From positions 206,758 to 270,757 of the forward strand of contig NZ_JABBGK010000002.1 of assembly GCF_012927355.1 (NCBI RefSeq): 64,000 nucleotides of DNA, given 5' to 3'. The position numbers and the translations under genes are program-made. The notes below the pieces were generated by a model. It worked only from the letters and a program-made list of their open reading frames with translations. It did no database searches and was not told the DNA's origin. Origin of the DNA: Rhizobium terricola. GTDB taxonomy: Bacteria > Pseudomonadota > Alphaproteobacteria > Rhizobiales > Rhizobiaceae. Each line of letters opens with the position of its first letter. Position 1 is the stretch's first letter. Shown here piece after piece: positions 45,741 to 55,712 of the stretch.

Positions 45741-47576
45741 ATGGTCATCAAGCAGCTCTCGGAAACCCTCATCAACCAGATCGCCGCCGGCGAGGTCATC
45801 GAACGACCGGCCAGCGCAGCGAAGGAATTGATCGAGAATGCCATCGATGCCGGTGCCACCCGCATCGAGATCGCCACCGCCGGCGGCGGCAAGGGCCTGC
45901 TCCGGGTCATCGACAATGGCAGCGGCATGGCGCCCGAGGACCTGGAACTCGCCATCCGCCGGCATTGCACGTCGAAGCTCAAAGACACGCTGTTCGACAT
46001 CCGGTCGCTCGGTTTTCGCGGCGAGGCCCTGCCCTCGATAGGCTCGGTCGCGCGGCTCAGCATCACCAGCCGCAGGCCCGACAGTACCGAAGGCGCGGAG
46101 ATCACCGTGACCGGCGGCAAGGTTTCGGCGGTGAGGCCGGCGCCTGCCAATCCCGGAACCACGGTCGAGGTGCGTGACCTGTTTTTCGCGACGCCGGCGC
46201 GGCTGAAGTTCCTCAAGACGGAAAAGGCCGAGGCGGCCGCGATCACCGAAGTGGTCAAACGCATGGCCATCGCCTTCCCGGCCATCCGCTTCGTGCTGTC
46301 GGGCAGCGACCGTTCGACGCTCGAACTGCCGGCAACCGGCGACGACAGCCTCGCCCGCATCGCCCAGGTGCTCGGCAGCGACTTCCGCGACAATGCGATT
46401 GCGCTCGACGCCGAGCGTGAGGACGTCCGGCTCGGCGGTTTTGCCGGCCTGCCGACCTTCCATCGCGGCAATTCGGCTCATCAATATGCCTTCGTCAACG
46501 GCCGTCCGGTGCAGGACAAGCAGATCCTGTCGGCGATCCGCGGCGCCTATGCCGAGACCATGCCGCAGGGGCGCTATCCCGTCGCCGTGTTGTCGTTGAC
46601 ACTCGATCCGGCACTGGTCGACGTCAACGTGCACCCGGCCAAATCGGACGTTCGCTTCCGCGACCCCGGACTGGTGCGCGGCCTGATCGTCGGGGCGATC
46701 CGCGAAGCGCTGAAGCGGGAGGGCGACCGGGCCTCGACCACGGGTGCCGAAGGCATGCTGCGCGCCTTCAGGCCCGGGTTCCGCCCCACCCCGCCGCCCG
46801 CGCCATCAGGCGCAGGTTGGAGCTACCAGTCGTCTCCCTATCGTCCCTTTGCGGGCCAGCCGACGAACGCCGCGACGGCGTTTTCGCAACCGGGGTTCTC
46901 CGAGCCGCTGCAGGCGCGGTTCGGCGAAACCGAAATGCCCACTGCTCGGAGCGAGGCTTTCGTCGCGGCCGAAAAGCCCGCCACCGAGACGGCAACCTTT
47001 CCCCTCGGTGCGGCCCGCGCCCAGGTGCATGCCAACTACATCGTCTCTCAGACCAAGGACGGGTTGGTGATCGTCGACCAGCACGCCGCGCATGAACGTC
47101 TGGTGTTCGAGCAGATGCGCAAGGCGCTTTCCGGCCGGCGGCTTCCCTCGCAGGGCCTGCTGATCCCCGAGATCGTCGACCTTCCGGAAGAGGATTGCGA
47201 CCGGCTTATGGTCCATGCCGCCTCGCTGGAACAGCTGGGGCTTGCCATCGAGCGCTTTGGCCCCGGCGCCATCGCGGTCCGGGAAACGCCCGCCATGCTG
47301 GGCGAGATGGACGTGCCGGGACTGATCCGCGAACTCGCCGACGAAGTGGCGGAATGGGATACGGCTCAGGGGCTCTCGGCCAAGCTCGAACATGTGGCGG
47401 CAACCATGGCCTGCCACGGCTCGGTGCGGTCAGGCCGGCAGCTCAGGGTCGAGGAAATGAATGCGCTGCTGCGCCAGATGGAGGAGACGCCGGGCTCCGG
47501 CCAGTGCAATCACGGCCGGCCGACCTATGTCGAGCTCAAGCTTTCCGACATCGAACGCCTTTTCGGGCGTAGCTGA
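45741..47576 (+). CDS. mutL: DNA mismatch repair endonuclease MutL
   Basis: A 611-residue MutL. The N-terminal GHKL ATPase is complete ([38 protein letters not shown]). A Pro-rich linker of about 70 residues precedes the C-terminal dimerisation domain. The endonuclease motif DQHA-x2-E-x4-E is intact ([14 protein letters not shown]), with [15 protein letters not shown] and QCNHGRPT, so this MutL should nick DNA itself, as expected where MutH is absent. It starts at ATG 45741. Confidence 0.97.
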   Translation: MVIKQLSETLINQIAAGEVIERPASAAKELIENAIDAGATRIEIATAGGGKGLLRVIDNGSGMAPEDLELAIRRHCTSKLKDTLFDIRSLGFRGEALPSIGSVARLSITSRRPDSTEGAEITVTGGKVSAVRPAPANPGTTVEVRDLFFATPARLKFLKTEKAEAAAITEVVKRMAIAFPAIRFVLSGSDRSTLELPATGDDSLARIAQVLGSDFRDNAIALDAEREDVRLGGFAGLPTFHRGNSAHQYAFVNGRPVQDKQILSAIRGAYAETMPQGRYPVAVLSLTLDPALVDVNVHPAKSDVRFRDPGLVRGLIVGAIREALKREGDRASTTGAEGMLRAFRPGFRPTPPPAPSGAGWSYQSSPYRPFAGQPTNAATAFSQPGFSEPLQARFGETEMPTARSEAFVAAEKPATETATFPLGAARAQVHANYIVSQTKDGLVIVDQHAAHERLVFEQMRKALSGRRLPSQGLLIPEIVDLPEEDCDRLMVHAASLEQLGLAIERFGPGAIAVRETPAMLGEMDVPGLIRELADEVAEWDTAQGLSAKLEHVAATMACHGSVRSGRQLRVEEMNALLRQMEETPGSGQCNHGRPTYVELKLSDIERLFGRS

Positions 47577-47641
47577 AAAGTCTGGAAATCCGGACGATGG
47601 CGCGCTATGGCAGTTTTGTTACACGCAGGAGATCGATCCAG

Positions 47642-47869
47642 ATGAACCGTTTTGAAGGCGGAAGCCGGGAAGCCAAGATCCGCTATCTCGATGCGGACTT
47701 CCAGATCCTTTCGCCCGGGACTTTCGTCACCTGTGCGATCACCGGACAGCCGATCCTCGTCGACGAGCTGAAATACTGGAGCGTGGCACGCCAGGAACCC
47801 TATGTGGATGCCGCCGCATCGCTGGAGGCGGAAAAGCGCGCCGGCGCCCTGCCCAACCAGAAGCGTTGA
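47642..47869 (+). CDS. DUF2093 family protein
   Basis: A 75-residue conserved alphaproteobacterial protein (EGGSREAKIRYLDADFQILS; GTFVTCAITGQPILVDELKY; WSVARQEPYVDAAASL). The function is unknown. The ATG at 47642 follows GCAGGAGATC. It lies 65 bp after mutL and is convergent with lpxK, a conserved arrangement in rhizobia as far as I recall. Confidence 0.88.
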   Translation: MNRFEGGSREAKIRYLDADFQILSPGTFVTCAITGQPILVDELKYWSVARQEPYVDAAASLEAEKRAGALPNQKR

Positions 47870-47881
47870 GGCCTCAGGCCA

Positions 47882-48919
47882 TCAGCGTCCGGCCGTCCTG
47901 AGCCGCCGGGCGCGAAAGGCATCGATTGCCCGGTCGATAACCCGGCCCGGCGCATTCGGATCATCGAACTTCATTTCCACGTCGACCACGCCTACTCGGC
48001 TCAGCAGTTCCGCCGCCTTGCCGTGCCCGCCGATCAGACGCACCTGGTCCTTCGCCGTGGTGACGAGCTGCAACGCGGCGGCATCGGCCCGGGCGAGAAG
48101 ATCATCAATCTCGTCGTCACTCAGATGATGGTGATCCGGGAAACCCTGGGTCTGGGCAACCTCGGCACCGAGCTCATCCAGCGTGCGATAGAACTTGCCC
48201 GGATCGGCAATGCCGGCGAAGGCCAGCACGCGGCGCCCGGACAGGGCGTCGTTGCGCTCCGGTTCGAGGCGGGCGACCATGACCTGTTTTCCGGCGCGCG
48301 CGGCCTGGCGCACCAGGAGGTCCGCAGCATTGCCGTTTCCGACTTTCAGGATCGCGTCTAGGTGGCGCATCTGGACGGCGATCGGCGCCCGCACCGGACC
48401 ACCCGGAACGATATGGCCATTGCCGATGCCGCGCTGGGTGTCGATCACCACCAGGGCGAAGTCGACGGCGAGCCGTGCGCTCTGGAAGCCGTCATCCATG
48501 ATGATGATGTCGGCCCCTTCCTTGACCAGGCGCTCCGCGCCTGCCACCCGGCGGCGCGAAATCACGGTCAGGGCTTCGCGGGCGAGCAACAGCGGCTCGT
48601 CGCCGACATCGACCGAACGATGGTGATCCGGATCGACCACGGTGGTGACATCAAGCGAACCGCCGTAGCCACGGCTGAGGAAGCCGGGCTTCAGGCCCTT
48701 GGCCACCGCGGCGCGCGCAAGCGTAATCGCCGTCGGGGTCTTGCCGGCACCGCCGACGGTGAAGTTGCCGACACAGATGACGGGAACCGGGGGCGCATGG
48801 CGGCGCTTGCGGCCCATGCGACGACCGGAGACCTGGCCATAGAGGAAGGACAGGGGAGAAAGACTCCAGGCACGCCAGTCGGGCTTCATCCACCAAAAAG
48901 GCGGTGCTTCCGATACCAT
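47882..48919 (-). CDS. lpxK: Tetraacyldisaccharide 4'-kinase
   Basis: A 345-residue lipid A kinase that phosphorylates the 4' position of the tetraacyl disaccharide. Seen: an N-terminal membrane-associated stretch, the P-loop [15 protein letters not shown] (about 49-63), [19 protein letters not shown], and [12 protein letters not shown] with the catalytic aspartates. The start is taken at ATG 48919; a GTG three codons upstream is possible. Rhizobia may later remove this phosphate, but LpxK remains needed as a substrate for Kdo transfer by WaaA, encoded two genes upstream. Confidence 0.95.
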   Translation of the reverse strand: MVSEAPPFWWMKPDWRAWSLSPLSFLYGQVSGRRMGRKRRHAPPVPVICVGNFTVGGAGKTPTAITLARAAVAKGLKPGFLSRGYGGSLDVTTVVDPDHHRSVDVGDEPLLLAREALTVISRRRVAGAERLVKEGADIIIMDDGFQSARLAVDFALVVIDTQRGIGNGHIVPGGPVRAPIAVQMRHLDAILKVGNGNAADLLVRQAARAGKQVMVARLEPERNDALSGRRVLAFAGIADPGKFYRTLDELGAEVAQTQGFPDHHHLSDDEIDDLLARADAAALQLVTTAKDQVRLIGGHGKAAELLSRVGVVDVEMKFDDPNAPGRVIDRAIDAFRARRLRTAGR

Positions 48920-49039
48920 CCGGTCCACTTTCTTTCTTTGTCGCGGTCCCCCGACCGCTCGACCCCACGTCGCGGCACAAGAGAGCCCAACCGGATAGCC
49001 TTCGTCAAGCCGGTTGCGGACATCCTTCGCACGCGTCGC

Positions 49040-49747
49040 TCAGTTGAGAACAGCCTCGAGCTCTGTGATGTCGTTCAAAAGAACGTCACAGGCTTCCTCC
49101 AGCGATTGACGGGAGCCGGTTCCGGACAGCACTGCGACCTTGAGACCGGCGCCGGCATTGCGGCCCATGTGGAGGTCGTGGTTGTTGTCGCCGACGACCG
49201 CGACCTGGTGTGGCTTGAGGCCGGTTTCGGCGCAGAAGCCCAGCACCATACCGGGGCCGGGCTTGGAACCATGACCGCTGTCATAGCCGGCGACGAAATC
49301 GACGTAGTCGTCGATGCCGAAACGGCGCACCGCAACCCGGATCGAGCGCTCGTTGTCGCTGGAGGCGATACCGAGCCGCAACCCACGCTCCCGCAGCCGG
49401 GCAAAGAGCGGCGCAAGTTCGGTGACCGGGACGGACAGTTCAGCCGCGCCGGCAAAGAGGTCGTCGATCAGCGGAACAAGCGCATCCAGATCGTGCTGCG
49501 CGCCGGCGGCGATCAGCCCCTCGGCGATCTCGCGGGTATTGCCGGCGGCGAGCAGACTGTCGGGAACCAGCCGGCCGGTCACCGGGTCCATGCCGCAGGC
49601 CCGAAGAAGGTTCTCGGCCAGCGCCGCGTCACCTGCGGCGGCGATCAGGGCGACCTTGCGGTTCACCGGCGCCCAGCTGGCATCGAAATCCAGCAGCGTA
49701 CCGTCCTTGTCGAACAGAATGCCGGCGATCTCCGATGTGGTCGTCAT
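49040..49747 (-). CDS. HAD-superfamily hydrolase, phosphoglycolate-phosphatase-like
   Basis: A 235-residue HAD phosphatase: motif I FDKDGTLLDF (nucleophile Asp near 13), motif II GIASSDNE, the Lys in GSKPGPGM, and motif IV VAVVGDNNHDLHMGRNAG. The substrate is unknown; it resembles Gph/PGP enzymes. GGGAGGGG precedes the ATG at 49747. It lies 26 bp after waaA and upstream of lpxK on the same strand. A HAD gene inside this lipid A block is unusual and could be incidental or act on a sugar phosphate. Confidence 0.88.
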   Translation of the reverse strand: MTTTSEIAGILFDKDGTLLDFDASWAPVNRKVALIAAAGDAALAENLLRACGMDPVTGRLVPDSLLAAGNTREIAEGLIAAGAQHDLDALVPLIDDLFAGAAELSVPVTELAPLFARLRERGLRLGIASSDNERSIRVAVRRFGIDDYVDFVAGYDSGHGSKPGPGMVLGFCAETGLKPHQVAVVGDNNHDLHMGRNAGAGLKVAVLSGTGSRQSLEEACDVLLNDITELEAVLN

Positions 49748-49773
49748 GATGTGCCCCTCCCCCGATTCCAGCG

Positions 49774-51099
49774 TCAGCCGCGACCCGCCACACGGGGCTC
49801 TAGCTTGGCCGTCACCGTCAGCGGGGTGATATAGGGCTCGAGGCCCTTCAGCGTCGCGACCAGCGCGCCGCGCATTTCCTGCATGGTCTCGGTTCCGGCG
49901 TCGATCATCTTGTGGCGGGCGAGGTCGTTCGACATCAGGAAATGGACCGCCTTGGCGAGCATTTCGGCATCGCGCACGATACGGGCATTGCCGCTGCGGA
50001 CCAGCCGCTGATAGCTCTCGCGGAAATTGCCGACCTTCGGACCGGCCAGCACGGCGCAGCCCAGCATCGCCGGCTCCAGCGGGTTCTGGCCGCCCTCGCC
50101 CGTCAGCGACCGGCCGACGAAGGCGATCTCGGTGAGGCGCAGGTAAAGACCCATCTCGCCGATCGTGTCGCCGAGGAAGACGTCGACATCCGGGGTGATC
50201 ACGTCGTCGCGAGTGCGGCGTGCCACCTTCATGCCCTTCTCGATCATCATCGCCTCGATCTCGTCGGCGCGCTCGGGATGGCGCGGCACGACGATCGACA
50301 GAAGGCCGGTGTGGGCCTTCAACGCCCGATGGACCATGGTGGCGATCTTTTCCTCGCCGTCGAAGGTCGAGATGGAGGCCCAGGTCTTGCGGTCGCCGAT
50401 CTGCTGGCGATAGCGCTCGAACACCGCCATGTCGCAAGGCGGGGCGTCGCTGTCGACCTTGATGTTGCCCGATACGCTGACCGGCCAGGCACCGAGATCG
50501 CGGAACCGTTCGGCGTCGAGCTCGGACTGGGCGATCACCAGCGACAGTTTGGAAAACAGTGCTTCGGCGATCGAGGAATGGCGCTGCCAGCGATCGAAGG
50601 AGCGATCAGAAATGCGCGCGTTGACGAGGATCTGCGGGATGTGACGCTTGTGAAGCTCCATCAGCGTCGTCGGCCAGATCTCGGATTCGACCGAGATCGC
50701 GACGTCCGGCTGCCAGTAGCTCAGGAAGCGGCGCACCGCCGGCTTGACGTCGAGCGGCACATACTGGTGCAGGATCTCGCCATCGAGACGGAAGCGCGCG
50801 AGTTCGGCCGAGGTCACGGTACCGGTGGTCAGAAGCACGTGGATGTCACGCCGACGCAGTTCGCGCATCAAGGGCACGACGGCCAGCGTCTCGCCGACGC
50901 TCGCGGCATGCACCCAGACCAGCGGACCTGCCGGCCGATCGATGGCGGGATAGCCGAAACGCTCCAGGCGGCGGGCGCGATCCTCCTTGCCCTTCGCGGC
51001 ACGAAAGGCAAGCAGGGGCCCCGTCAGAGGATAGGCAGCGATGCCCGCCCAGCCATAGGAGGCAATGGCCAAGGATGCGAGACCATCGCTCATTGCCAT
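49774..51099 (-). CDS. waaA: 3-deoxy-D-manno-octulosonic acid (Kdo) transferase
   Basis: A 441-residue GT-B transferase (WaaA/KdtA) that adds Kdo to the lipid A precursor. An N-terminal membrane anchor (about 8-30) is followed by LVWVHAASVGETLAVVPL, LLTTGTVTSAELA, VESEIWPTTL and the C-terminal GRSLTGEGGQNPLEPAMLG nucleotide-sugar region. It follows the DUF4170 gene and precedes the HAD and lpxK genes, all on one strand, in a lipid A/inner core operon. Confidence 0.96.
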   Translation of the reverse strand: MAMSDGLASLAIASYGWAGIAAYPLTGPLLAFRAAKGKEDRARRLERFGYPAIDRPAGPLVWVHAASVGETLAVVPLMRELRRRDIHVLLTTGTVTSAELARFRLDGEILHQYVPLDVKPAVRRFLSYWQPDVAISVESEIWPTTLMELHKRHIPQILVNARISDRSFDRWQRHSSIAEALFSKLSLVIAQSELDAERFRDLGAWPVSVSGNIKVDSDAPPCDMAVFERYRQQIGDRKTWASISTFDGEEKIATMVHRALKAHTGLLSIVVPRHPERADEIEAMMIEKGMKVARRTRDDVITPDVDVFLGDTIGEMGLYLRLTEIAFVGRSLTGEGGQNPLEPAMLGCAVLAGPKVGNFRESYQRLVRSGNARIVRDAEMLAKAVHFLMSNDLARHKMIDAGTETMQEMRGALVATLKGLEPYITPLTVTAKLEPRVAGRG

Positions 51100-51251
51100 C
51101 GTGCGACACCGTTTTTATTCATCATGAACGCCATCGAGCCCTTTCAGGAGGCTGGCTACGCAAAAATACCTGATGCTTCAAAACTACGTTTTAAACGTGA
51201 CATGCGGCAACGGTCATCGGGCACCGCCCGAGGTCGATGCCCAAAAAAGTC

Positions 51252-51500
51252 TCAGTGCTCGACCGTTGCGCCGCCCGGGGTCAGAAGGCGATGCATGTGG
51301 ACGATGAAATAGCGCATGTGGGCGTTGTCGACGGTCTGCTGCGCCTTGGCCTTCCAGGCAGCGAGGGCACTCGCATAGTCCGGGAAGATCCCGACGATAT
51401 CGAGCGCGTTCAAATCGCGGAACTGAACGTCTTCCAGGCTCGACAGTTCGCCGCCGAAGACGAGGTGGAGAAGCTGCTTGCTGTCGTTCGAATCCGCCAT
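51252..51500 (-). CDS. DUF4170 family protein
   Basis: An 82-residue conserved protein (LLHLVFGGELSSLEDVQFRD; IVGIFPDYASALAAWKAKAQ; NAHMRYFIVHMHRLL). Function unknown. It lies between cysQ and waaA, a position typical in rhizobial genomes, so it may belong to the envelope operon. Confidence 0.87.
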   Translation of the reverse strand: MADSNDSKQLLHLVFGGELSSLEDVQFRDLNALDIVGIFPDYASALAAWKAKAQQTVDNAHMRYFIVHMHRLLTPGGATVEH

Positions 51501-51560
51501 TTCCAGTCTCTTTCCGTAGATTTCGCGTCCACCTTCCTCTGATCGATTTCGACGGAAAGG

Positions 51561-52370
51561 TCAACTGCGCGGCGCGAGAAGCAGGTGTTTAAGCAGGTCC
51601 GGCAATTCGGCCTCGATCGCGGCGCAGAGTTCGCCGTGGCTTACCTCGGGGCGGTTGTAGCGCAGCGCCTCTCCATCGAGATCGACGAGGCGGCCGCCGG
51701 CACGCTCCAGGATGAGGTCAGCGGCGGCAAGATCCCAGTCATGAGAATTGCGCTTCACCAGCGTCGCATCGATACGACCGTCGGCGACCATGGCAAGGCG
51801 ATAGGCCAGCGAGGGAATGTGCTCGACCCGCTCGATGCGGTCGCGGATGACGGCATCGAAGCCGGCGACGATGTCCTGCGGCGTCGCGACCTTGAGCCTT
51901 TCCTCCGGCCGGTGGGTGGCAACCGAGATCGGCTTGCCGTTCTTCAGCGCCGGCCCGTCGACCACGGCGAGGAACTCCTCGTCGAGTGCAGGGGCGACCA
52001 GCGCACCCGCGACCGGCCGACCACCATGCACCACCGCGACGCTGACGCACCAGGTCTTGCGGCCGTTGATGAAGGCGCGAGTGCCGTCGATGGGGTCCAC
52101 GACAAAGAGGGTTTCGCAGGCGAGCCGGGCCGGATCGTCGTCCGTCTCCTCCGACAGCCAGCCATAAGCCGGGCGGGCACTGCGCAATCTCTCTTCCAGG
52201 CATTGGTTGGCGGCATAGTCGGCGGCACTGACGGGGGAATGGCCACCGTTCTTCCACCAGACCTCCGGCGACTGGCCGAAGTGACCAAGGGCCACGGCAC
52301 CGGCCGCGCGGGCGGCTTCCGCGATCAGGGCCAGGTCGGCCTGCCAGTCGAAGATCGGTTGGGCGCTCAT
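51561..52370 (-). CDS. cysQ: 3'(2'),5'-bisphosphate nucleotidase CysQ / inositol monophosphatase family
   Basis: A 269-residue Mg2+-dependent phosphatase of the IMPase fold. Metal residues are visible in SPVSAADYAAN, GWLSEETDDD, VVDPIDGTRAF and the C-terminal SHDWDLAAADLILERAGG. CysQ recycles PAP from sulfate assimilation; an inositol-type phosphatase cannot be excluded by eye. It lies between pmbA and DUF4170 on the same strand. Confidence 0.9.
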   Translation of the reverse strand: MSAQPIFDWQADLALIAEAARAAGAVALGHFGQSPEVWWKNGGHSPVSAADYAANQCLEERLRSARPAYGWLSEETDDDPARLACETLFVVDPIDGTRAFINGRKTWCVSVAVVHGGRPVAGALVAPALDEEFLAVVDGPALKNGKPISVATHRPEERLKVATPQDIVAGFDAVIRDRIERVEHIPSLAYRLAMVADGRIDATLVKRNSHDWDLAAADLILERAGGRLVDLDGEALRYNRPEVSHGELCAAIEAELPDLLKHLLLAPRS

Positions 52371-52409
52371 GGCGAAGCTGTCCCTCCTGCCGTCCCGTTC
52401 ATCATGCGA

Positions 52410-53756
52410 TCACTGCCCTGCCAGCGTCATGCCCTCGATCGCGATGGTCGGGGCGGCAACGCCGAACTTGCGATCGATGTCGTTGGCGAGCGTCACCCGC
52501 ATGAACATGTCCTTGAGGTTCGAGGCAATCGTCACCCCGGAGACCGGAAATGCGAGTTCGCCGTTCTCGATCCAGAAACCGGTCGCGCCGCGGCTGTACT
52601 CACCGGTGATCATGTCGACGCCCTGGCCGATCAGCTCGGTCACATAAAAGCCGGTGCCGACCGAGCGGATCAGGTCCGCGGGCGAAACATCGCCCGGCTC
52701 GAGCGCGAGGTTGGTCGAGGTCGGGGAAACGGCAGTGCCGCCGCGGGCGCCGCGACCGTTGGTGTGCAGGCCGAGTTCGCGCGCGGCCGAAGACGACAGG
52801 AACCAGTGCTTCAGCACGCCGTCCTCGATCATCGTCATGCGCTCGCCCTTGACGCCCTCGCCATCGAACGGACGAGAGGCGGAACCGCGTACCTTCAGCG
52901 GATCGTCGGTGATGTTGAGGCCGGCCTTCAAGACCTGCTCGCCCATGCGGTCACGCAGGAACGAAGTCTTGCGGGCGACGGCCGCGCCGTTGATCGCGCC
53001 GGCGATATGGCCGACAAACCCGCGAGCGACACGCGGATCGAAGACGACGGTCAGGTCCTTGCCGGTCGGCACCTGGCGTGGGTTGACGCGCTTGATGACA
53101 CGTTCACCGGCACGGCGGCCGATTTCCTCGGCTTTGTCGAGGTCGGCGAAATAGAGACGGCTGTCGAAATCGTGGTCACGCTCCATGCGCGTGCCCTCGC
53201 CGGCGATCACACCGACGGAGCGGCTGAAGCGCGACGCCATGTAGCTTCCGGAAAAACCGTGGGAGGTGACGAGCACCATGCCACCCATGCCGGCCGAGGC
53301 TCCGGCACCGGCCGAATTGCTGACCCCTTCGACCTCGAGTGCTGCGGCTTCCATCGCGAGGGCCGCCTCGCGCAGGGCATCGCTCGACACCACCGTCGGG
53401 TCGAAGAGATCGAGGTCCGGGTAGGATTTGGCGATATCGGCGGCATCGGCGAGACCTGCATAGGGGTCCTCGGGCGAAACCCGGGCCATGGCGACGGCCC
53501 GTTCGGCGAGCGCCTTCAGATCGAAGCCCGGATTGGCCGAAACACTGGCGACCTGCTTGCCGATGAAGACGCGGAGCGAGAAGTCATCCCCCTCCGAGGC
53601 GTCGGTCTGCTCGACCTTGCCGAGGCGGACGCTGACCGAGGTCGAACGGGATCGGACCACGACGGCGTCGGCGGCATCGGCACCGGCCTTGCGGGCAAGC
53701 GAGACGAGCTCTTCGGCACGAGCGAGGAGGGGCGCGGAATCGATTTGGCTGGACAT
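52410..53756 (-). CDS. pmbA: TldD/PmbA-family metalloprotease component
   Basis: A 448-residue PmbA (TldE)-type protein: N-terminal AGADAADAVVVRSRSTSVSV, central FDPRVARGFVGHIAGAINGA, and C-terminal FWIENGELAFPVSGVTIASN. It lacks the HExxxH zinc motif of TldD, as expected for the PmbA partner. With TldD it degrades unfolded peptides and matures microcin-type peptides. The ATG at 53756 is chosen over one five codons upstream. No peptide precursor gene was seen nearby. Confidence 0.94.
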   Translation of the reverse strand: MSSQIDSAPLLARAEELVSLARKAGADAADAVVVRSRSTSVSVRLGKVEQTDASEGDDFSLRVFIGKQVASVSANPGFDLKALAERAVAMARVSPEDPYAGLADAADIAKSYPDLDLFDPTVVSSDALREAALAMEAAALEVEGVSNSAGAGASAGMGGMVLVTSHGFSGSYMASRFSRSVGVIAGEGTRMERDHDFDSRLYFADLDKAEEIGRRAGERVIKRVNPRQVPTGKDLTVVFDPRVARGFVGHIAGAINGAAVARKTSFLRDRMGEQVLKAGLNITDDPLKVRGSASRPFDGEGVKGERMTMIEDGVLKHWFLSSSAARELGLHTNGRGARGGTAVSPTSTNLALEPGDVSPADLIRSVGTGFYVTELIGQGVDMITGEYSRGATGFWIENGELAFPVSGVTIASNLKDMFMRVTLANDIDRKFGVAAPTIAIEGMTLAGQ

Positions 53757-53831
53757 GATTTGGCCTTTCATTCCCGCTCCATTTATTGTGCATTACGGAA
53801 GGCATCAAGGGTCGCGGGGCGATTCCCGGGG

Positions 53832-55676
53832 ATGGCCCGATCACAAAGGCAGGAGACCCAGGATTTGTCGACAGGTTCCGAGGCGCTTTTCACGGAAACG
53901 CTGCTTCTGCTCGGCGGCGCCATCGTCGCCGCCCCGGTGTTTCGCAAGCTCGGCCTCGGCACCGTGCTCGGCTATCTCGCGGCCGGCATCATCATCGGTC
54001 CGCTGGCCCATCTGATCACCGGAACCGACGACATCTTCGCCGTCGCCGAACTCGGCGTCGTCTTCCTGCTGTTCATCATCGGCCTCGAGCTCAAGCCGTC
54101 GCGGCTCTGGCACATGCGCGACGACATCTTCGGGCTCGGCTCGGCGCAGGTGGTGCTGACTGGTCTTGTCCTGACAACGGTGGCCGTCGCCACCGGACTT
54201 CTGGAGTGGCGGGGCGCGCTGGTCGCCGGCTTCGGTCTTGCGCTTTCCTCCACCGCCTTCGCGCTTCAGATCCTCAACGACAATGCCGAACTCAACAGCC
54301 GCCATGGCCAGCGCGCCTTTTCGATCCTGCTCCTGCAGGACATCGCCATCGTGCCGCTGCTTGCCATGCTCTCTGTCCTCGACGGGGACCGCGGCGGAGC
54401 GGACCAGTCGCCGCTTCTCGACATCGCCATCTCGCTCGGAGCGATCGTGGTCACGGTGCTTTCCGGCCGCTTCCTGCTGACGCCGATGTTCCAGGTGATC
54501 GCCCGCACCGGCGCCCGCGAAGTGATGATCGCGGCAGCGCTGTTCGTCGTGCTGGGGTCGGCCATGCTGATGCATGCGAGCGGGCTGTCGATGGCGATGG
54601 GCGCCTTCCTCGCGGGCGTCATGCTCGCCGAATCTTCCTACCGGCACGAACTCGAGGCCGATATAGAGCCGTTCCGCGGCCTCCTGCTCGCCCTCTTCTT
54701 CATGTCCGTCGGGCTATCGATGGAACTCGACGTCATCCGACAGAACCTCCTGATGATCGTCGTCGCGGTGCCGTCACTGATGCTGATCAAGGCGGTCGTG
54801 CTCTATGCGCTCTGCCGGGTCACCCGCTCGTCCCATGACGATGCGATCCGCGTTGCGCTGCTGCTGCCGCAGGGCGGTGAATTCGGCTTCGTCATCTTCA
54901 CCACGGCAGCGGCGAGTGGGCTGCTCACCAATAGCACCTCCTCGCTGCTGATCGCCATCGTCACGCTTTCGATGGCCCTGATGCCGTTCGGGCAGCTGTT
55001 GTCACGCCGGCTCGTATCGGCCGAGGTCCGCGAGGAGATCGAGGAGGATTTCGAAGGCGCGGGCGCCGACGTGCTGATGATCGGCTTTTCCCGTTTCGGC
55101 CAGATCGCGGCGCAGATCCTGCTCGCCAGCGGCCGCGACGTGACAATCATCGACGACAGCCCTGACCGTATCCGGCAGGCAGCGTCTTTCGGCTTCCGTA
55201 TCTATTTCGGCGACGGTAGCCGGCTCGATGTATTGCGTGCGGCAGGCATCGAACGGGCGAAGATCGTTGCCGTCTGCACCCAGAAGCGCGAGGTGACAGA
55301 CAAGATCGTGGATCTGGTACGCGCAGACTTTCCGGATGCGCGGCTCTTCGTGCGCGCCTATGACCGCCTGCACAGCATTTCGCTCCGGAAACGCGACATC
55401 GAATACGAGCTGCGCGAGACGCTGGAGTCCGGCCTGCTGTTCGGGCGACGCACGATCGAGGCGCTCGGGATGAGCGAAGAGGATGCCTACAAGATCGGCG
55501 AGGATATTCGCCGGCGCGACGAAGAGCGACTGAAGATCCAGTCGGCAGAAGGCGTGCATGCCGGGCGCCACATGCTGCACAACCGCCCGGTCCGTCCGGA
55601 GCCGCTGCTCAAGCCCAAACGGACGACGGCGCTGACCGAGGAACAGGAATCCAACAGGGATTTCAGTCCGAGCTGA
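53832..55676 (+). CDS. Kef-type (CPA2) cation:proton antiporter with TrkA-N domain
   Basis: A 614-residue antiporter. About 12 TM helices (21-400; LGLGTVLGYLAAGIIIGPLA, LGVVFLLFIIGLELKPSRLW, FALSSTAFALQILND-like segment, LLQDIAIVPLLAMLSV) are followed by a cytoplasmic RCK/TrkA-N domain (about 412-520; VLMIGFSRFGQIAAQILLAS, IYFGDGSRLDVLRAAGI). This is the KefB/KefC/YbaL architecture, exchanging K+ for H+, often gated by glutathione adducts or nucleotides. It is divergent from pmbA. Confidence 0.93.
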   Translation: MARSQRQETQDLSTGSEALFTETLLLLGGAIVAAPVFRKLGLGTVLGYLAAGIIIGPLAHLITGTDDIFAVAELGVVFLLFIIGLELKPSRLWHMRDDIFGLGSAQVVLTGLVLTTVAVATGLLEWRGALVAGFGLALSSTAFALQILNDNAELNSRHGQRAFSILLLQDIAIVPLLAMLSVLDGDRGGADQSPLLDIAISLGAIVVTVLSGRFLLTPMFQVIARTGAREVMIAAALFVVLGSAMLMHASGLSMAMGAFLAGVMLAESSYRHELEADIEPFRGLLLALFFMSVGLSMELDVIRQNLLMIVVAVPSLMLIKAVVLYALCRVTRSSHDDAIRVALLLPQGGEFGFVIFTTAAASGLLTNSTSSLLIAIVTLSMALMPFGQLLSRRLVSAEVREEIEEDFEGAGADVLMIGFSRFGQIAAQILLASGRDVTIIDDSPDRIRQAASFGFRIYFGDGSRLDVLRAAGIERAKIVAVCTQKREVTDKIVDLVRADFPDARLFVRAYDRLHSISLRKRDIEYELRETLESGLLFGRRTIEALGMSEEDAYKIGEDIRRRDEERLKIQSAEGVHAGRHMLHNRPVRPEPLLKPKRTTALTEEQESNRDFSPS

Positions 55677-55712
55677 CCCAGACCTGCGAAACGATTCCGG
55701 CTACCCGCCGCC

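Noticed and set aside
51585-53831. Very long plus-strand reading frame continuous with the Kef antiporter
   Set aside because: It is antisense to cysQ and pmbA, both complete genes, and its product is low-complexity in character. The antiporter proper begins at ATG 53832.
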